From NCBI GenBank assembly GCA_041395625.1, contig JAWLAE010000003.1, positions 310,001 through 374,000 on the forward strand: a stretch of DNA of 64,000 nucleotides, read 5' to 3'. Below the pieces are notes generated by a model. The model did not search any database. It was not told the origin of the DNA and saw only the letters and a program-made list of their open reading frames with translations. The translations under genes were made by a program, and so were the position numbers. The stretch is from CADEED01 sp041395625 (GTDB taxonomy: Bacteria; Pseudomonadota; Gammaproteobacteria; Steroidobacterales; Steroidobacteraceae). This document shows, piece after piece, positions 33,976 to 41,607 of the stretch (position 1 is the stretch's first letter; each line of letters opens with the position of its first letter).

Positions 33976-34451
33976 TCGGAAGGTATGTCGAGAGCGATCC
34001 GATCGGATTGGCCGGGGGCGTCAACACTTACGCCTATGTGTTAGGAAATCCTATTGGTTTGACGGATCCAACCGGCCTGCAAGCTTCCGACCTGCGCACG
34101 CCGTCCGCTGCGCAAATTCGTGAAATGTCGCAACGAAGCTGTGCCCGACAGGCGTTCTTGCGAAATTACGAGGCGATGAGAGCAGCTAACTGGAAGCGCT
34201 CTGATAAGTACTTTCACTGCAAAGCGAATTGCGAGGCTGCGCGATGCGGCCCGGCAGGCTACGACGAGGCCTGCGTCGTGAGTAATGTTCGGGAAGCGAC
34301 AGATAAGGCGTTCGGCGACCCACCGTCCGCTTCAGCAGCCGATCAAGCCGCAAATCAATATGGACGCGATGTTGCTGCCAAAAGCGCGAGTATCACATGC
34401 CAGGTAGGGTGCTCTCGGTACCGGCCGCCGGGCCTGCCAGCTCAGTACTAG
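33531..34451 (+). CDS. RHS C-terminal fragment with tip 4, start supplied by the RIT end
   Basis: 306 residues. The same RIT-encoded leader as tip 1 (MLTPTHQVIQRANDRRSNRR...) is in frame with RHS core KFAYDEAGHLIGEY through SDPIGLAGGVNTYAYVLGNP and DPTGL. The tip (~115 residues) contains FHCKANCEAARCGPAGYDEACVV and ends SRYRPPGLPAQY, a tip type I recall as common among RHS proteins but without a firmly known activity. The next gene, nine bases on, is a tiny membrane protein. Expression needs a promoter within the RIT end. Confidence 0.75.
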   Translation: MLTPTHQVIQRANDRRSNRRHRFGRPCTRTKFAYDEAGHLIGEYSATGTLVQETIWLGDIPVATLRPKTGGYDIFYVHTDHLNTPRRVTRPSDNKLRWRWDPTPFGEGAPNENPQALGVFKYNLRFPGQYFDIETNLAYNYFRDYDSAIGRYVESDPIGLAGGVNTYAYVLGNPIGLTDPTGLQASDLRTPSAAQIREMSQRSCARQAFLRNYEAMRAANWKRSDKYFHCKANCEAARCGPAGYDEACVVSNVREATDKAFGDPPSASAADQAANQYGRDVAAKSASITCQVGCSRYRPPGLPAQY

Positions 34452-34459
34452 GAGCGGAT

Positions 34460-34603
34460 ATGAACAAGCGTTGGCTAATTGGCGGAATCATCACGCTGCT
34501 TCTAATCCTGCTGGTTTGGTGGAGCCGAACCCAGTTCCAGATCGATCGCTGTCTAGATGCGGGCGGCCGTTGGAACAGCCAAACGGATAGCTGCGACCGA
34601 TAG
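34460..34603 (+). CDS. Tiny single-helix membrane protein, putative immunity partner of tip 4
   Basis: 47 residues from ATG 34460 with GGAG six bases upstream. One transmembrane helix (WLIGGIITLLLILLVWW), then a short tail with CLDAGGRWNSQTDSCDR. Similar short proteins with a C-L-D-x-GG-x-W tail follow this RHS tip type elsewhere, to my recollection. Immunity or chaperone role is inferred. Confidence 0.62.
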   Translation: MNKRWLIGGIITLLLILLVWWSRTQFQIDRCLDAGGRWNSQTDSCDR

Positions 34604-34614
34604 CACAGGGTGAG

Positions 34615-34737
34615 GTGCACGGCGCAGATTCCCTTCACGCATTGGCTCAGGCATCTGACGTCGACCGCTATTTGCGCGGTATGAGTAAGAAGTTTGACTT
34701 CTTCTGGCCGAATGGCGATCCGTACTTTGATGAATGA
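34615..34737 (+). other. Short coding-like remnant after RHS cassette 4
   Basis: From GTG 34615 an open frame of 40 codons reads in part ALAQASDVDRYLRGMSKKFD and ends PNGDPYFDE-TGA. The composition looks protein-like rather than random. There is no ribosome site. It may be the tail of a lost immunity gene or a very small protein. Confidence 0.35.
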
Positions 34738-34880
34738 CGGACCCGCAGCACGATGAGTCTCGCGCCGCTGCTGCGAATCACGGTGCCAAATCCAAGTTCA
34801 TGCAGGATAGCCGCCGGCTTAGCGTTGTGGTCCAACCGGCCACAATGTCGCTGGTCCGGTAGCGCGGGAGCTGCGCGCGG

Positions 34881-35233
34881 CTAATCGGCTGGGTTTTGGG
34901 CTTCGATCCTGAGCAGTGCTTCGGCGGCGGTGATGATGGCGATGCCGTGATGGGAGCCGATGGGCAGCAGGTGGCGGCGATCACCGGTGACGATCCATTC
35001 GGCGCGGGCGGCGACGGCAGCGGCTATGACGTGATCGTCATCGGCATCCTGCTCGATCACGCGGGGTACGTGGAGGGGCGAGAGTAGTGTCACCAGGGCG
35101 GTGTACTGGGCGACGAGCGCTGCAGGCGTGGTGGCGTACTGGGCGATGCGCTGCGTAAACTTCGGGTAACGCAGTGTGTGAGTCAGTTCATCGATGAGGG
35201 TTGGAGTACTTTGGTATCGAGGACCAGGCGCAC
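34881..35233 (-). pseudogene. PIN-domain toxin (VapC-like) with internal deletion and frameshift
   Basis: From GTG 35233 the start reads VRLVLDTKVL, the first strand and Asp of a PIN domain, then hits a stop. In another frame the C-terminal part continues TPTLIDELTHTLRYPKF ... DADDDHVIAAAVAARAEWIVTGD, which contains the later PIN acidic residues. The normal stretch of roughly 25 codons between these parts is absent. The toxin is therefore inactive or at best an N-terminally altered protein. It directly follows an antitoxin-like gene. Confidence 0.75.
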
Positions 35234-35235
35234 GA

Positions 35236-35478
35236 TCAGCTGGCATTGCGCTTGCGGCGTTCGGCGCGCACGGCGCGCACTTCCTCGACGATCATCTGCT
35301 CGATCTCAGGTGTTAGTTCATCGTGCGGCAGGCGCTGCCAGGTGGCACGCAGGGCCTCGCCTGCCTGCTTGCGCAACTGTTCGCGCAGCATGGCCTCGAT
35401 GGCGGCCGGGGTAAGCAGACCTGCGGCCTGGGCGTTCTGCGCCAGTTCGTCGGGCAGCTGGATCTGGATGGTGGTCAT
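35236..35478 (-). CDS. Antitoxin-like protein paired with the broken PIN toxin
   Basis: 80 residues. The N-terminus TTIQIQLPDELAQNAQAAGLL resembles the strand and first helix of small DNA-binding antitoxins. The rest is helical and charged (DELTPEIEQMIVEEVRAVRAERRKR). Its stop overlaps the region of the toxin start, the usual order for such pairs. As the toxin is damaged, this gene may persist as a solitary antitoxin. Confidence 0.7.
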   Translation of the reverse strand: MTTIQIQLPDELAQNAQAAGLLTPAAIEAMLREQLRKQAGEALRATWQRLPHDELTPEIEQMIVEEVRAVRAERRKRNAS

Positions 35479-35960
35479 GGACGGTTCCCCTGTGCACTCA
35501 CGCGCTTGACCGGATATGCGGCCAGTTTATGCGCTTCTGCCGATCGGCAACAATACAGAATTTCGCATAATCGGATTGACGGACCCGGGGTGGAGGCCCG
35601 GTCACTGGCGCGCATCCCGGCGGAAGAGCCTGCGCGGCACAAGGGACGAGGTAAGGGTCGCGCGATGCCCACGAACCGGAATAATTGGTGTTCTAGCGGC
35701 TGACGAACAGACTGAAGCGGGGTTTTGACTGCCGCACCAGACAGACCACTGTCACCGTTCTGGATTACCTGCAGCTCCAAATCCCTAACAAGTGAAATTA
35801 TTCTTGTCTAGCTCCGCAAATTGCCACGCTTTTGCGGGCGCGAGGTTCTGCCGTCCTCGAGCCTGAGCAGCGTCAACTCAGTTCGCTGTAGTTGGCCGTC
35901 GCCCAAGCGACCGTTCAGATATCTACCGCCGCAACACACCTCGCTGCCTGATGCTCGCGT
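35479..35960. other. Gene-free stretch upstream of polA
   Basis: About 480 bases with only short, low-quality open frames. No RNA gene, repeat or clear terminator seen. It marks the change from the accessory island back to the core chromosome. Confidence 0.5.
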
Positions 35961-35968
35961 TCGGCCGC

Positions 35969-35974
35969 TATAAT
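35969..35974 (+). promoter_or_regulatory. Perfect -10 box (TATAAT) eight bases before the polA ATG
   Basis: TATAAT at 35969-35974, then GGGCCGCA, then ATG at 35983. Transcription from this box would begin at or within a couple of bases of the start codon, giving a leaderless or nearly leaderless mRNA. No good -35 (best is around 35945) and no ribosome site are seen. Confidence 0.6.
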
Positions 35975-35982
35975 GGGCCGCA

Positions 35983-36930
35983 ATGAACAAACCCGATCTC
36001 GTGCTGATCGACGGCTCGTCGTATCTGTACCGCGCCTTCCACGCGTTGCCACCCTTCACGACCTCGCGCGGCGAGCCCACCGGGGCTGTCTTCGGTGTGC
36101 TCAACATGCTCACCAAATTCCTGAAGGACTACCCGGTCGAGCGCATCGCTGTCGTCTTCGATGCCCCTGGCAAGACCTTCCGCGACGAGTTGTTCGCCGA
36201 GTACAAGGCCCAACGCCCACCGATGCCGGATGACCTGCGCGCGCAGATCGAGCCGCTGCTGGAGGCGGTGCGCGGTCTTGGTCTGCCGATGATCCGCCTC
36301 GCCGGCGTCGAAGCCGACGATGTCATCGGCACGCTCGCCTGTGCTGCCGCCAAGCGCGGCCAGCGCGTGCTGATCTCGACGGGCGACAAGGACATGGCAC
36401 AGCTCGTCGATCCGCACGTCACGCTCATCAACACGATGAGCAACACGGTACTCGACCGCGACGGCGTCAAACAGAAATTCGATGTCTGGCCCGAGCAGAT
36501 CATCGACTACCTCGCGCTCGTGGGTGACAGTTCCGACAATATCCCAGGGATCGACAAGGTCGGGCCCAAGACTGCAGCCAAGTGGTTAGGCCAGTACCGC
36601 TCGCTCGACGCAATCGTCGCGCATGCGGCCGAGATCCCCGGCAAGGTGGGCGAGAACCTGCGCGCCGGCCTCGACACGCTGGCACTCGCGCGCAAGCTCG
36701 CCACCATTCACACCGACGTCGAACTGCCGATCGCGCTGGATGACCTGGCACGCAAAGCCGTCGATACCGAGGCCCTGCGCGCGCTCTATACACGGCTGGA
36801 ACTTCGCTCGCTCCTCAAACAGCTGGACGGCGGTAGCGACACGAGTGCAACGCCCGCAGCCAGGAGCGCCGGCAATCCGGCGACGGCCGCAGCACCTAGG
36901 GACCGGCTGCGCCGCGCCAGTACGACATGA
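35983..36930 (+). CDS. polA: DNA polymerase I, N-terminal 5'-3' exonuclease part (split gene)
   Basis: 315 residues: the 5' nuclease domain. LVLIDGSSYLYRAFHALPP opens the protein, with the metal-binding VVFDAPGKTFRDEL, GVEADDVIGTLA and STGDKDMAQLV segments and the helix-hairpin-helix DNIPGIDKVGPKTAAKWL. The frame ends at TGA 36928-36930 in the Pro/Ala-rich linker. Adding one G in the run at about 36898-36901 would join it in frame to the next gene. So either a true frameshift separated the domains or the base is missing from the assembly. Confidence 0.9.
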   Translation: MNKPDLVLIDGSSYLYRAFHALPPFTTSRGEPTGAVFGVLNMLTKFLKDYPVERIAVVFDAPGKTFRDELFAEYKAQRPPMPDDLRAQIEPLLEAVRGLGLPMIRLAGVEADDVIGTLACAAAKRGQRVLISTGDKDMAQLVDPHVTLINTMSNTVLDRDGVKQKFDVWPEQIIDYLALVGDSSDNIPGIDKVGPKTAAKWLGQYRSLDAIVAHAAEIPGKVGENLRAGLDTLALARKLATIHTDVELPIALDDLARKAVDTEALRALYTRLELRSLLKQLDGGSDTSATPAARSAGNPATAAAPRDRLRRASTT

Positions 36931-38720
36931 TCACCACGAGCGCCGCGCTCGACGCCTGGCTGCAGCGCCTCCGCCAATGCGAGCTGTTTGCGTTCGATAC
37001 CGAAACGACGAGTCTCGATTACATGCAGGCAGAAATTGTCGGCGTCTCATTTTGTATCGAGCCCGGCAAGGCTGCCTACGTACCGCTGCGCCACGACTAC
37101 GCCGGCGTGCCCGAGCAACTCGAGCGCGACGCCGTGCTCGGCCTGCTCAAGCCACTGCTCGAGGCCAGCTCACCCGGCAAAGTGGGCCACCATCTCAAGT
37201 ACGATGCCCACGTGCTCGCCAATCACGGCATCGCCTTGGGCGGCATGCGCTACGACTCGATGCTGGAATCCTATGTCTGGAACAGTGTCGCGACGCGCCA
37301 CGACATGGATTCGGTCGCGCTCACCTATCTTGGCATCAACACCATTCACTACGAGGATGTCGCCGGCAAGGGCGCCAAGCAGATTCCCTTCAGTCAGGTG
37401 CCGCTTGAGACTGCCGCGGAGTATGCGGCCGAAGACGCGGATGTCACGCTGCAACTGCACCAGGCGTTGTGGCCGCAGCTCGAGTCGATCCCGGCCCTGC
37501 GCGATCTCTACGAACAGATAGAACAGCCGCTGGTGCCGGTTCTGCTCGGCATGGAAGCCACCGGCGTGCTGATCGATCGCGAGATGCTCAAAGTCCAGAG
37601 TGGCGAGTTGACGAAACGGCTGCAGGAACTGCAGGGCGAGGCGCACGCCGCGGCCGGACAGGAATTCAATCTCGATTCACCCAAACAACTGCAGCAGATC
37701 CTGTTCGAGAAACTGCAACTGCCGGTGATGCGCAAGACGCCCAAGGGCCAGCCGTCGACGGCAGAAGACGTACTCGAGGAGCTGGCGGCCAGCTACCCGT
37801 TGCCGCGGTTGATCCTCGAGTATCGCGGCCTCGCGAAGTTGAAGTCGACCTACACGGACAAACTGCCGGAGCAGATCAACGCGCGCACCGGCCGCGTGCA
37901 CACGTCTTACCATCAGGCCGTGGCGCAGACGGGTCGTCTCTCCTCCACCGATCCCAATCTGCAGAACATTCCGATTCGCACCGCGGAAGGCCGGCGCATC
38001 CGCCAGGCATTTCTCGCGCCGCCCGACTACGTGCTGATGGCAGCTGACTACTCGCAAATCGAGCTCAGGATCATGGCGCATCTGTCCGAGGACGAGGGCC
38101 TCCTGAAGGCGTTCGCCAGCGATCAGGACATCCACCAGGCGACGGCCGCCGAGGTGTTCGGCGTCGAGATCAGTGAGGTTTCGAGCGAACAACGACGCTC
38201 TGCGAAGGCGATCAACTTCGGCCTTATCTACGGCATGAGCGCCTTCGGTCTCGCGCGCCAGCTCGGTATCGATCGCGGCTCGGCCGCCAACTATGTCGAT
38301 CTTTATTTCGCGCGCTACCCGGGCGTCAAACGCTACATGGACGAGACGCGCGCCCGCGCCAAGGATGCCGGCTACGTCGAAACAGTGTTCGGGCGGCGGC
38401 TCTATCTGCCCGATATCGGCGCCCGCAACCGGCAGTTGCAGCAGTATGCCGAGCGCAGCGCGATCAATGCGCCCATGCAGGGCACCGCGGCAGACATCAT
38501 CAAGAAGGCAATGCTCTCAGTCGACGCCTGGTGCCGGCAGGATCTCACGCGCGCGCGCCTGATCATGCAGGTGCACGATGAACTGGTGCTCGAGGTCCAC
38601 CAGGACCAGGTGGCGCCAGTGCGCGATGCGATTCGGCAACACATGGTCGACGCGGCTGAGCTGCGCGTGCCGCTCAAGGTGGACATCGGCACTGGCAAGA
38701 ACTGGGACGAGGCGCACTGA
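36927..38720 (+). CDS. polA: DNA polymerase I, 3'-5' exonuclease and polymerase part (Klenow-like)
   Basis: 597 residues from ATG 36927, overlapping the upstream TGA (ATGA). Proofreading residues are intact: FAFDTETTSL (D-x-E), KVGHHLKYDAHVL and YAAEDADVTL. The polymerase has QTGRLSSTDPNLQNIP, ADYSQIELRIMAHLS (motif A), RRSAKAINFGLIYGMSAFGLA (motif B) and MQVHDELVLEV (motif C). Together with the first part, the length (912) is normal for PolA. Coupled translation through ATGA could deliver both halves. polA, engB, cytochrome c4 and dsbA keep the order seen in pseudomonads, with genes inserted after polA. Confidence 0.93.
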   Translation: MITTSAALDAWLQRLRQCELFAFDTETTSLDYMQAEIVGVSFCIEPGKAAYVPLRHDYAGVPEQLERDAVLGLLKPLLEASSPGKVGHHLKYDAHVLANHGIALGGMRYDSMLESYVWNSVATRHDMDSVALTYLGINTIHYEDVAGKGAKQIPFSQVPLETAAEYAAEDADVTLQLHQALWPQLESIPALRDLYEQIEQPLVPVLLGMEATGVLIDREMLKVQSGELTKRLQELQGEAHAAAGQEFNLDSPKQLQQILFEKLQLPVMRKTPKGQPSTAEDVLEELAASYPLPRLILEYRGLAKLKSTYTDKLPEQINARTGRVHTSYHQAVAQTGRLSSTDPNLQNIPIRTAEGRRIRQAFLAPPDYVLMAADYSQIELRIMAHLSEDEGLLKAFASDQDIHQATAAEVFGVEISEVSSEQRRSAKAINFGLIYGMSAFGLARQLGIDRGSAANYVDLYFARYPGVKRYMDETRARAKDAGYVETVFGRRLYLPDIGARNRQLQQYAERSAINAPMQGTAADIIKKAMLSVDAWCRQDLTRARLIMQVHDELVLEVHQDQVAPVRDAIRQHMVDAAELRVPLKVDIGTGKNWDEAH

Positions 38721-38721
38721 A

Positions 38722-40254
38722 TTACAGCAAGGGTTTGATTGGCATCCATTGCCAGAACAGCACGAGGAGTCGCTTGCCCCAGGGTGCGTACTGATCCGGT
38801 TCATCAGCGGCCGACCAGCTGTTAGCCGGCAGCATGTCCGTGACGATCGATGCGGCGACCGCCCGCGCCTGCGACGGATCGTGGATCACGACGCCCACTT
38901 CCGTGTTGAGGTTCTCCGAGCGCGGATCGAGATTGAAGGTGCCGATGTAGACGACGGACTCGTCCACCACCAGCGTCTTCGCGTGCAACGCGAACACGGG
39001 CGCTTGCTCGCGCAGGGCGGCGTAGCGTTGCATGACCACCGTCCGCACCGCCGGGTCGGGCCGATATTCGTGGATCTCGAGACCCATCGCCAGCAACTCG
39101 TCGCGCTGATTCCGATAGCCGCTGTAGGCCTGCAGGTTGTCGGTGGACGCGAGCGAATTGGTGCTGATGCGCACGCGCACACCTCGGGCGCGCAGCTGCC
39201 GGAACAACTCGATAGCCGCATCCGACATGACGAGATAAGGCGATTGAATCACTACCTCACGGCGCGCCTCGCCCACGAGCTTGGCGAGCGCCGCGGTTGT
39301 CAGCCCGCCGCCGCCGAGTGCGGCTGCGCCAGAGTTCTTGCCCGGCTGGTCGCTCAGAAACGTCACGCGACCCCAGCTCAGCCTCGCGGCCAGTTCCGGG
39401 AACCCCGTGGGTATGTCCTGCAGGACCGCCCGTATCTCGGGCGCAAAGTTCTCAGGTGCAGCCGCGTAGCCACGCAGGCCTCGATACACCTCGCGCACCT
39501 GCTCGGCATCTACCGCGACATTGGCCTGCAGGAAGCCCAGGCCGTCGTAGAGTTCTTCCACCGGCGCCGCGAGCTCACTCGCCCAGAAGCGCTCGAAGCT
39601 CGCCTGCATTTGTGGCACGACTGCGCCCAGCACCAGCGCCTCACGATCGCGAAAGTTGTACTCGTGATCGAAATCGAAGTACTCGTCCGCCATGTTTCGA
39701 CCGCCGGTGATCGCGATCTGACCATCGACGATGAAGGTCTTGTCGTGCATGCGTTGATTGACGCCGCGGAAGTTCGTGAAGATATTCACGATTCGACGAC
39801 GCAGCGGCACACCCACCGAGTGCTGCGGGTTGTAGATACGGATGTCGATGTTGGGATGCAGCGCGAGCGCCAGCAGCGACTCATCCGGCGCGTCGATCAA
39901 CAGGTCATCGACGATCACCCGCACCCGCACACCGCGATCGGCGGCGCGCAGCAGTGCTTCGGTTGCCAACGTACCGATGTTGTCGGTACTCCAGATGAAG
40001 TACTGCACCTCGATGCTGTGCCGCGCATGGTCGACGAGCCAGGCGCGCGCCAACATGGCTTCTTCGCCCCGCTCGAGCACGTAGCTGCCGGTGAGACCGG
40101 GCCGCGCGGCGATCTCGGCGTCGATGAAGGCGCGCGGATCTGCGGGCGCAGCCGCAAATCCCGGCGCCGTCGGCAGCAGACATGCGGCGAGCACCACGCA
40201 CATCGTCTGCAAGACTCGGCGTGTGCCACGAGCGATCAGCCAATCAGTACGCAT
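38722..40254 (-). CDS. Phospholipase D-family protein (cardiolipin synthase-like), exported
   Basis: 510 residues from ATG 40254. A signal-like segment VLQTMCVVLAACLLPTAPGFAAA precedes two HKD motifs: HDKTFIVDGQIAITGGRN and HAKTLVVDESVVYIGTFNLDPRS. These give the paired active site that transfers phosphatidyl groups. The exported form with VQYFIWSTDNIG is typical of a large proteobacterial family annotated as cardiolipin synthase C-like. It converges on polA with one base between stops. Confidence 0.87.
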   Translation of the reverse strand: MRTDWLIARGTRRVLQTMCVVLAACLLPTAPGFAAAPADPRAFIDAEIAARPGLTGSYVLERGEEAMLARAWLVDHARHSIEVQYFIWSTDNIGTLATEALLRAADRGVRVRVIVDDLLIDAPDESLLALALHPNIDIRIYNPQHSVGVPLRRRIVNIFTNFRGVNQRMHDKTFIVDGQIAITGGRNMADEYFDFDHEYNFRDREALVLGAVVPQMQASFERFWASELAAPVEELYDGLGFLQANVAVDAEQVREVYRGLRGYAAAPENFAPEIRAVLQDIPTGFPELAARLSWGRVTFLSDQPGKNSGAAALGGGGLTTAALAKLVGEARREVVIQSPYLVMSDAAIELFRQLRARGVRVRISTNSLASTDNLQAYSGYRNQRDELLAMGLEIHEYRPDPAVRTVVMQRYAALREQAPVFALHAKTLVVDESVVYIGTFNLDPRSENLNTEVGVVIHDPSQARAVAASIVTDMLPANSWSAADEPDQYAPWGKRLLVLFWQWMPIKPLL

Positions 40255-40381
40255 GGCGCAGCGACCGCAACAAATAACAACTTTTTGCAATGTATTGTCC
40301 ATTCATCCGACGACTACTCGGCCTGCGCGCTAAACTTGTACGACGACCTGCAAGCAACATCCCAACACGAGGTTCGAGCAC

Positions 40382-40714
40382 ATGGCCGGATACTTTCAGC
40401 TCAAGCAGTCCAGCAGCGGACAGTACATGTTCAATTTGAAGGCTGGCAATCACGAGACGATTCTCACCAGTCAGCTCTACAGCAGCAAGGCGGCGGCCGA
40501 GGGCGGCATCGAAGCAGTGCGCAAGAACGCTGTGACCGACACCAATTTCGAACGCAAGACCGCAAGCGACGGTTCACCCTATTTCGTGCTCAATTCTGCG
40601 GCCAACGGCCAGACTGTCGGCAAGAGCGAAATGTACAAGTCCGCCGCTGCGATGGAAAACGGCATTGCCTCCGTGAAGGCCAACGCCAGCGACGCGGCGG
40701 TCAAAGAAGCCTGA
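40382..40714 (+). CDS. yegP: YegP-family protein with two DUF1508 repeats
   Basis: 110 residues made of two tandem ~48-residue repeats: GYFQLKQSSSGQYMFNLKAGN...ILTSQLYSSKAAAEGGIEAVRKNA and a matching second copy SPYFVLNSAANGQTVGKSEMYKSAAAMENGIASVKANA. This is the YegP/DUF1508 architecture; function unknown, sometimes linked with stress. Cytoplasmic. Confidence 0.9.
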   Translation: MAGYFQLKQSSSGQYMFNLKAGNHETILTSQLYSSKAAAEGGIEAVRKNAVTDTNFERKTASDGSPYFVLNSAANGQTVGKSEMYKSAAAMENGIASVKANASDAAVKEA

Positions 40715-40750
40715 CAAAACGGCAAGGCGACGGCCGCGGGATCGTCGCCA

Positions 40751-41545
40751 CTACCAAGTCAGCGGCTCGCCGTCGAAATTCAGGAAGGCGCCGGTCTGCG
40801 CCGGCGTCAACTCGCTGATTACTCGAATCATGCTCGAGACGCTCTCTTGCGGCTCCATGAAGCCGGGCACATCGAAGTCCTGGAGCTTTTCCACCTTCAC
40901 GCCACCGGGATGGATGGCCACGACCGTGAGGCCGTCTCCTTTGGTTGCCGTCGCGATGCTCGACATCGCCATGTTGAGCGCGGCCTTGCTGGTTTTGTAG
41001 AACACGCGTCCCGGTAAATTCTGCGACGCGGCGGTGAACGAACCCGCCAGCGAAGTGACCATGACGATCGTCTTGCGCTCGCTCGCAGTCACATTCGAAC
41101 GAAATGCCTCTGACACCTTGAGCGGTCCGCGGACATTGGTGCGCATGAATGTATCGAACAATTCGTAGTCCAGCGTACCGAACGACTGCGGCTTGGCATC
41201 ACGGAGATTGCCCACGACAGCAGCATTGTTGATCAGCACATCGATGGTCGTGTCCTGATAGCGGCCCGCCACGGCATCGATCATCGCGAGATCGAGTACG
41301 TCCATGCGCGCCGGCTGCACGAGACCGGGATAGTCGGCCGCGAGCTGCGTCAGGCTGTCGGGCGGCGCGGCACTGCGGTAGGTCGCGATGACCCGCCAGC
41401 CGAGCGCTGCGTACTGTTTGGCGAACTCGAGCCCGATACCGCGATTGGCGCCGGTGATCAGGACGGTTGCGGCTTGTGCCTGACTCGCCATCGTCATCGA
41501 TGCCAGCCATCCCAGCGCCACTGCCAGCACCTTCATGCGTCTCAT
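40751..41545 (-). CDS. Short-chain dehydrogenase/reductase with apparent signal peptide
   Basis: 264 residues from ATG 41545, chosen because GGGAG lies upstream. The N-terminus MRRMKVLAVALGWLASMTMASQAQAA looks like a Sec signal peptide ending AQA-A. It is joined directly to an SDR Rossmann fold: VLITGANRGIGLEFA, NNAAVVGN, and YKTSKAALN (catalytic Tyr-x-x-x-Lys). If cleaved, the enzyme would act in the periplasm without obvious NAD(P)H supply. It may instead be membrane-tethered. Substrate unknown. Confidence 0.87.
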   Translation of the reverse strand: MRRMKVLAVALGWLASMTMASQAQAATVLITGANRGIGLEFAKQYAALGWRVIATYRSAAPPDSLTQLAADYPGLVQPARMDVLDLAMIDAVAGRYQDTTIDVLINNAAVVGNLRDAKPQSFGTLDYELFDTFMRTNVRGPLKVSEAFRSNVTASERKTIVMVTSLAGSFTAASQNLPGRVFYKTSKAALNMAMSSIATATKGDGLTVVAIHPGGVKVEKLQDFDVPGFMEPQESVSSMIRVISELTPAQTGAFLNFDGEPLTW

Positions 41546-41607
41546 TCTTTGTGTCTCCCTCACCTGCCCGATCGAGCGGCGTTTCGCCGCAGTATAGAGC
41601 CCCGGAC

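Noticed and set aside
36880..36935. Programmed ribosomal frameshift joining the two polA frames
   Set aside because: No slippery heptamer or downstream structure is evident; a lost G in a homopolymer or coupled ATGA restart explains it better.
40726..40750. Hairpin (GGCGACG/CGTCGCC) between yegP and the SDR gene
   Set aside because: No T-run on either side; too weak to call a terminator for the convergent genes.
38578..40818. 746-codon plus-strand frame across the phospholipase D region
   Set aside because: Opposite a gene with two HKD motifs and a signal peptide; its own translation is low-complexity Arg/His-rich with no motif.
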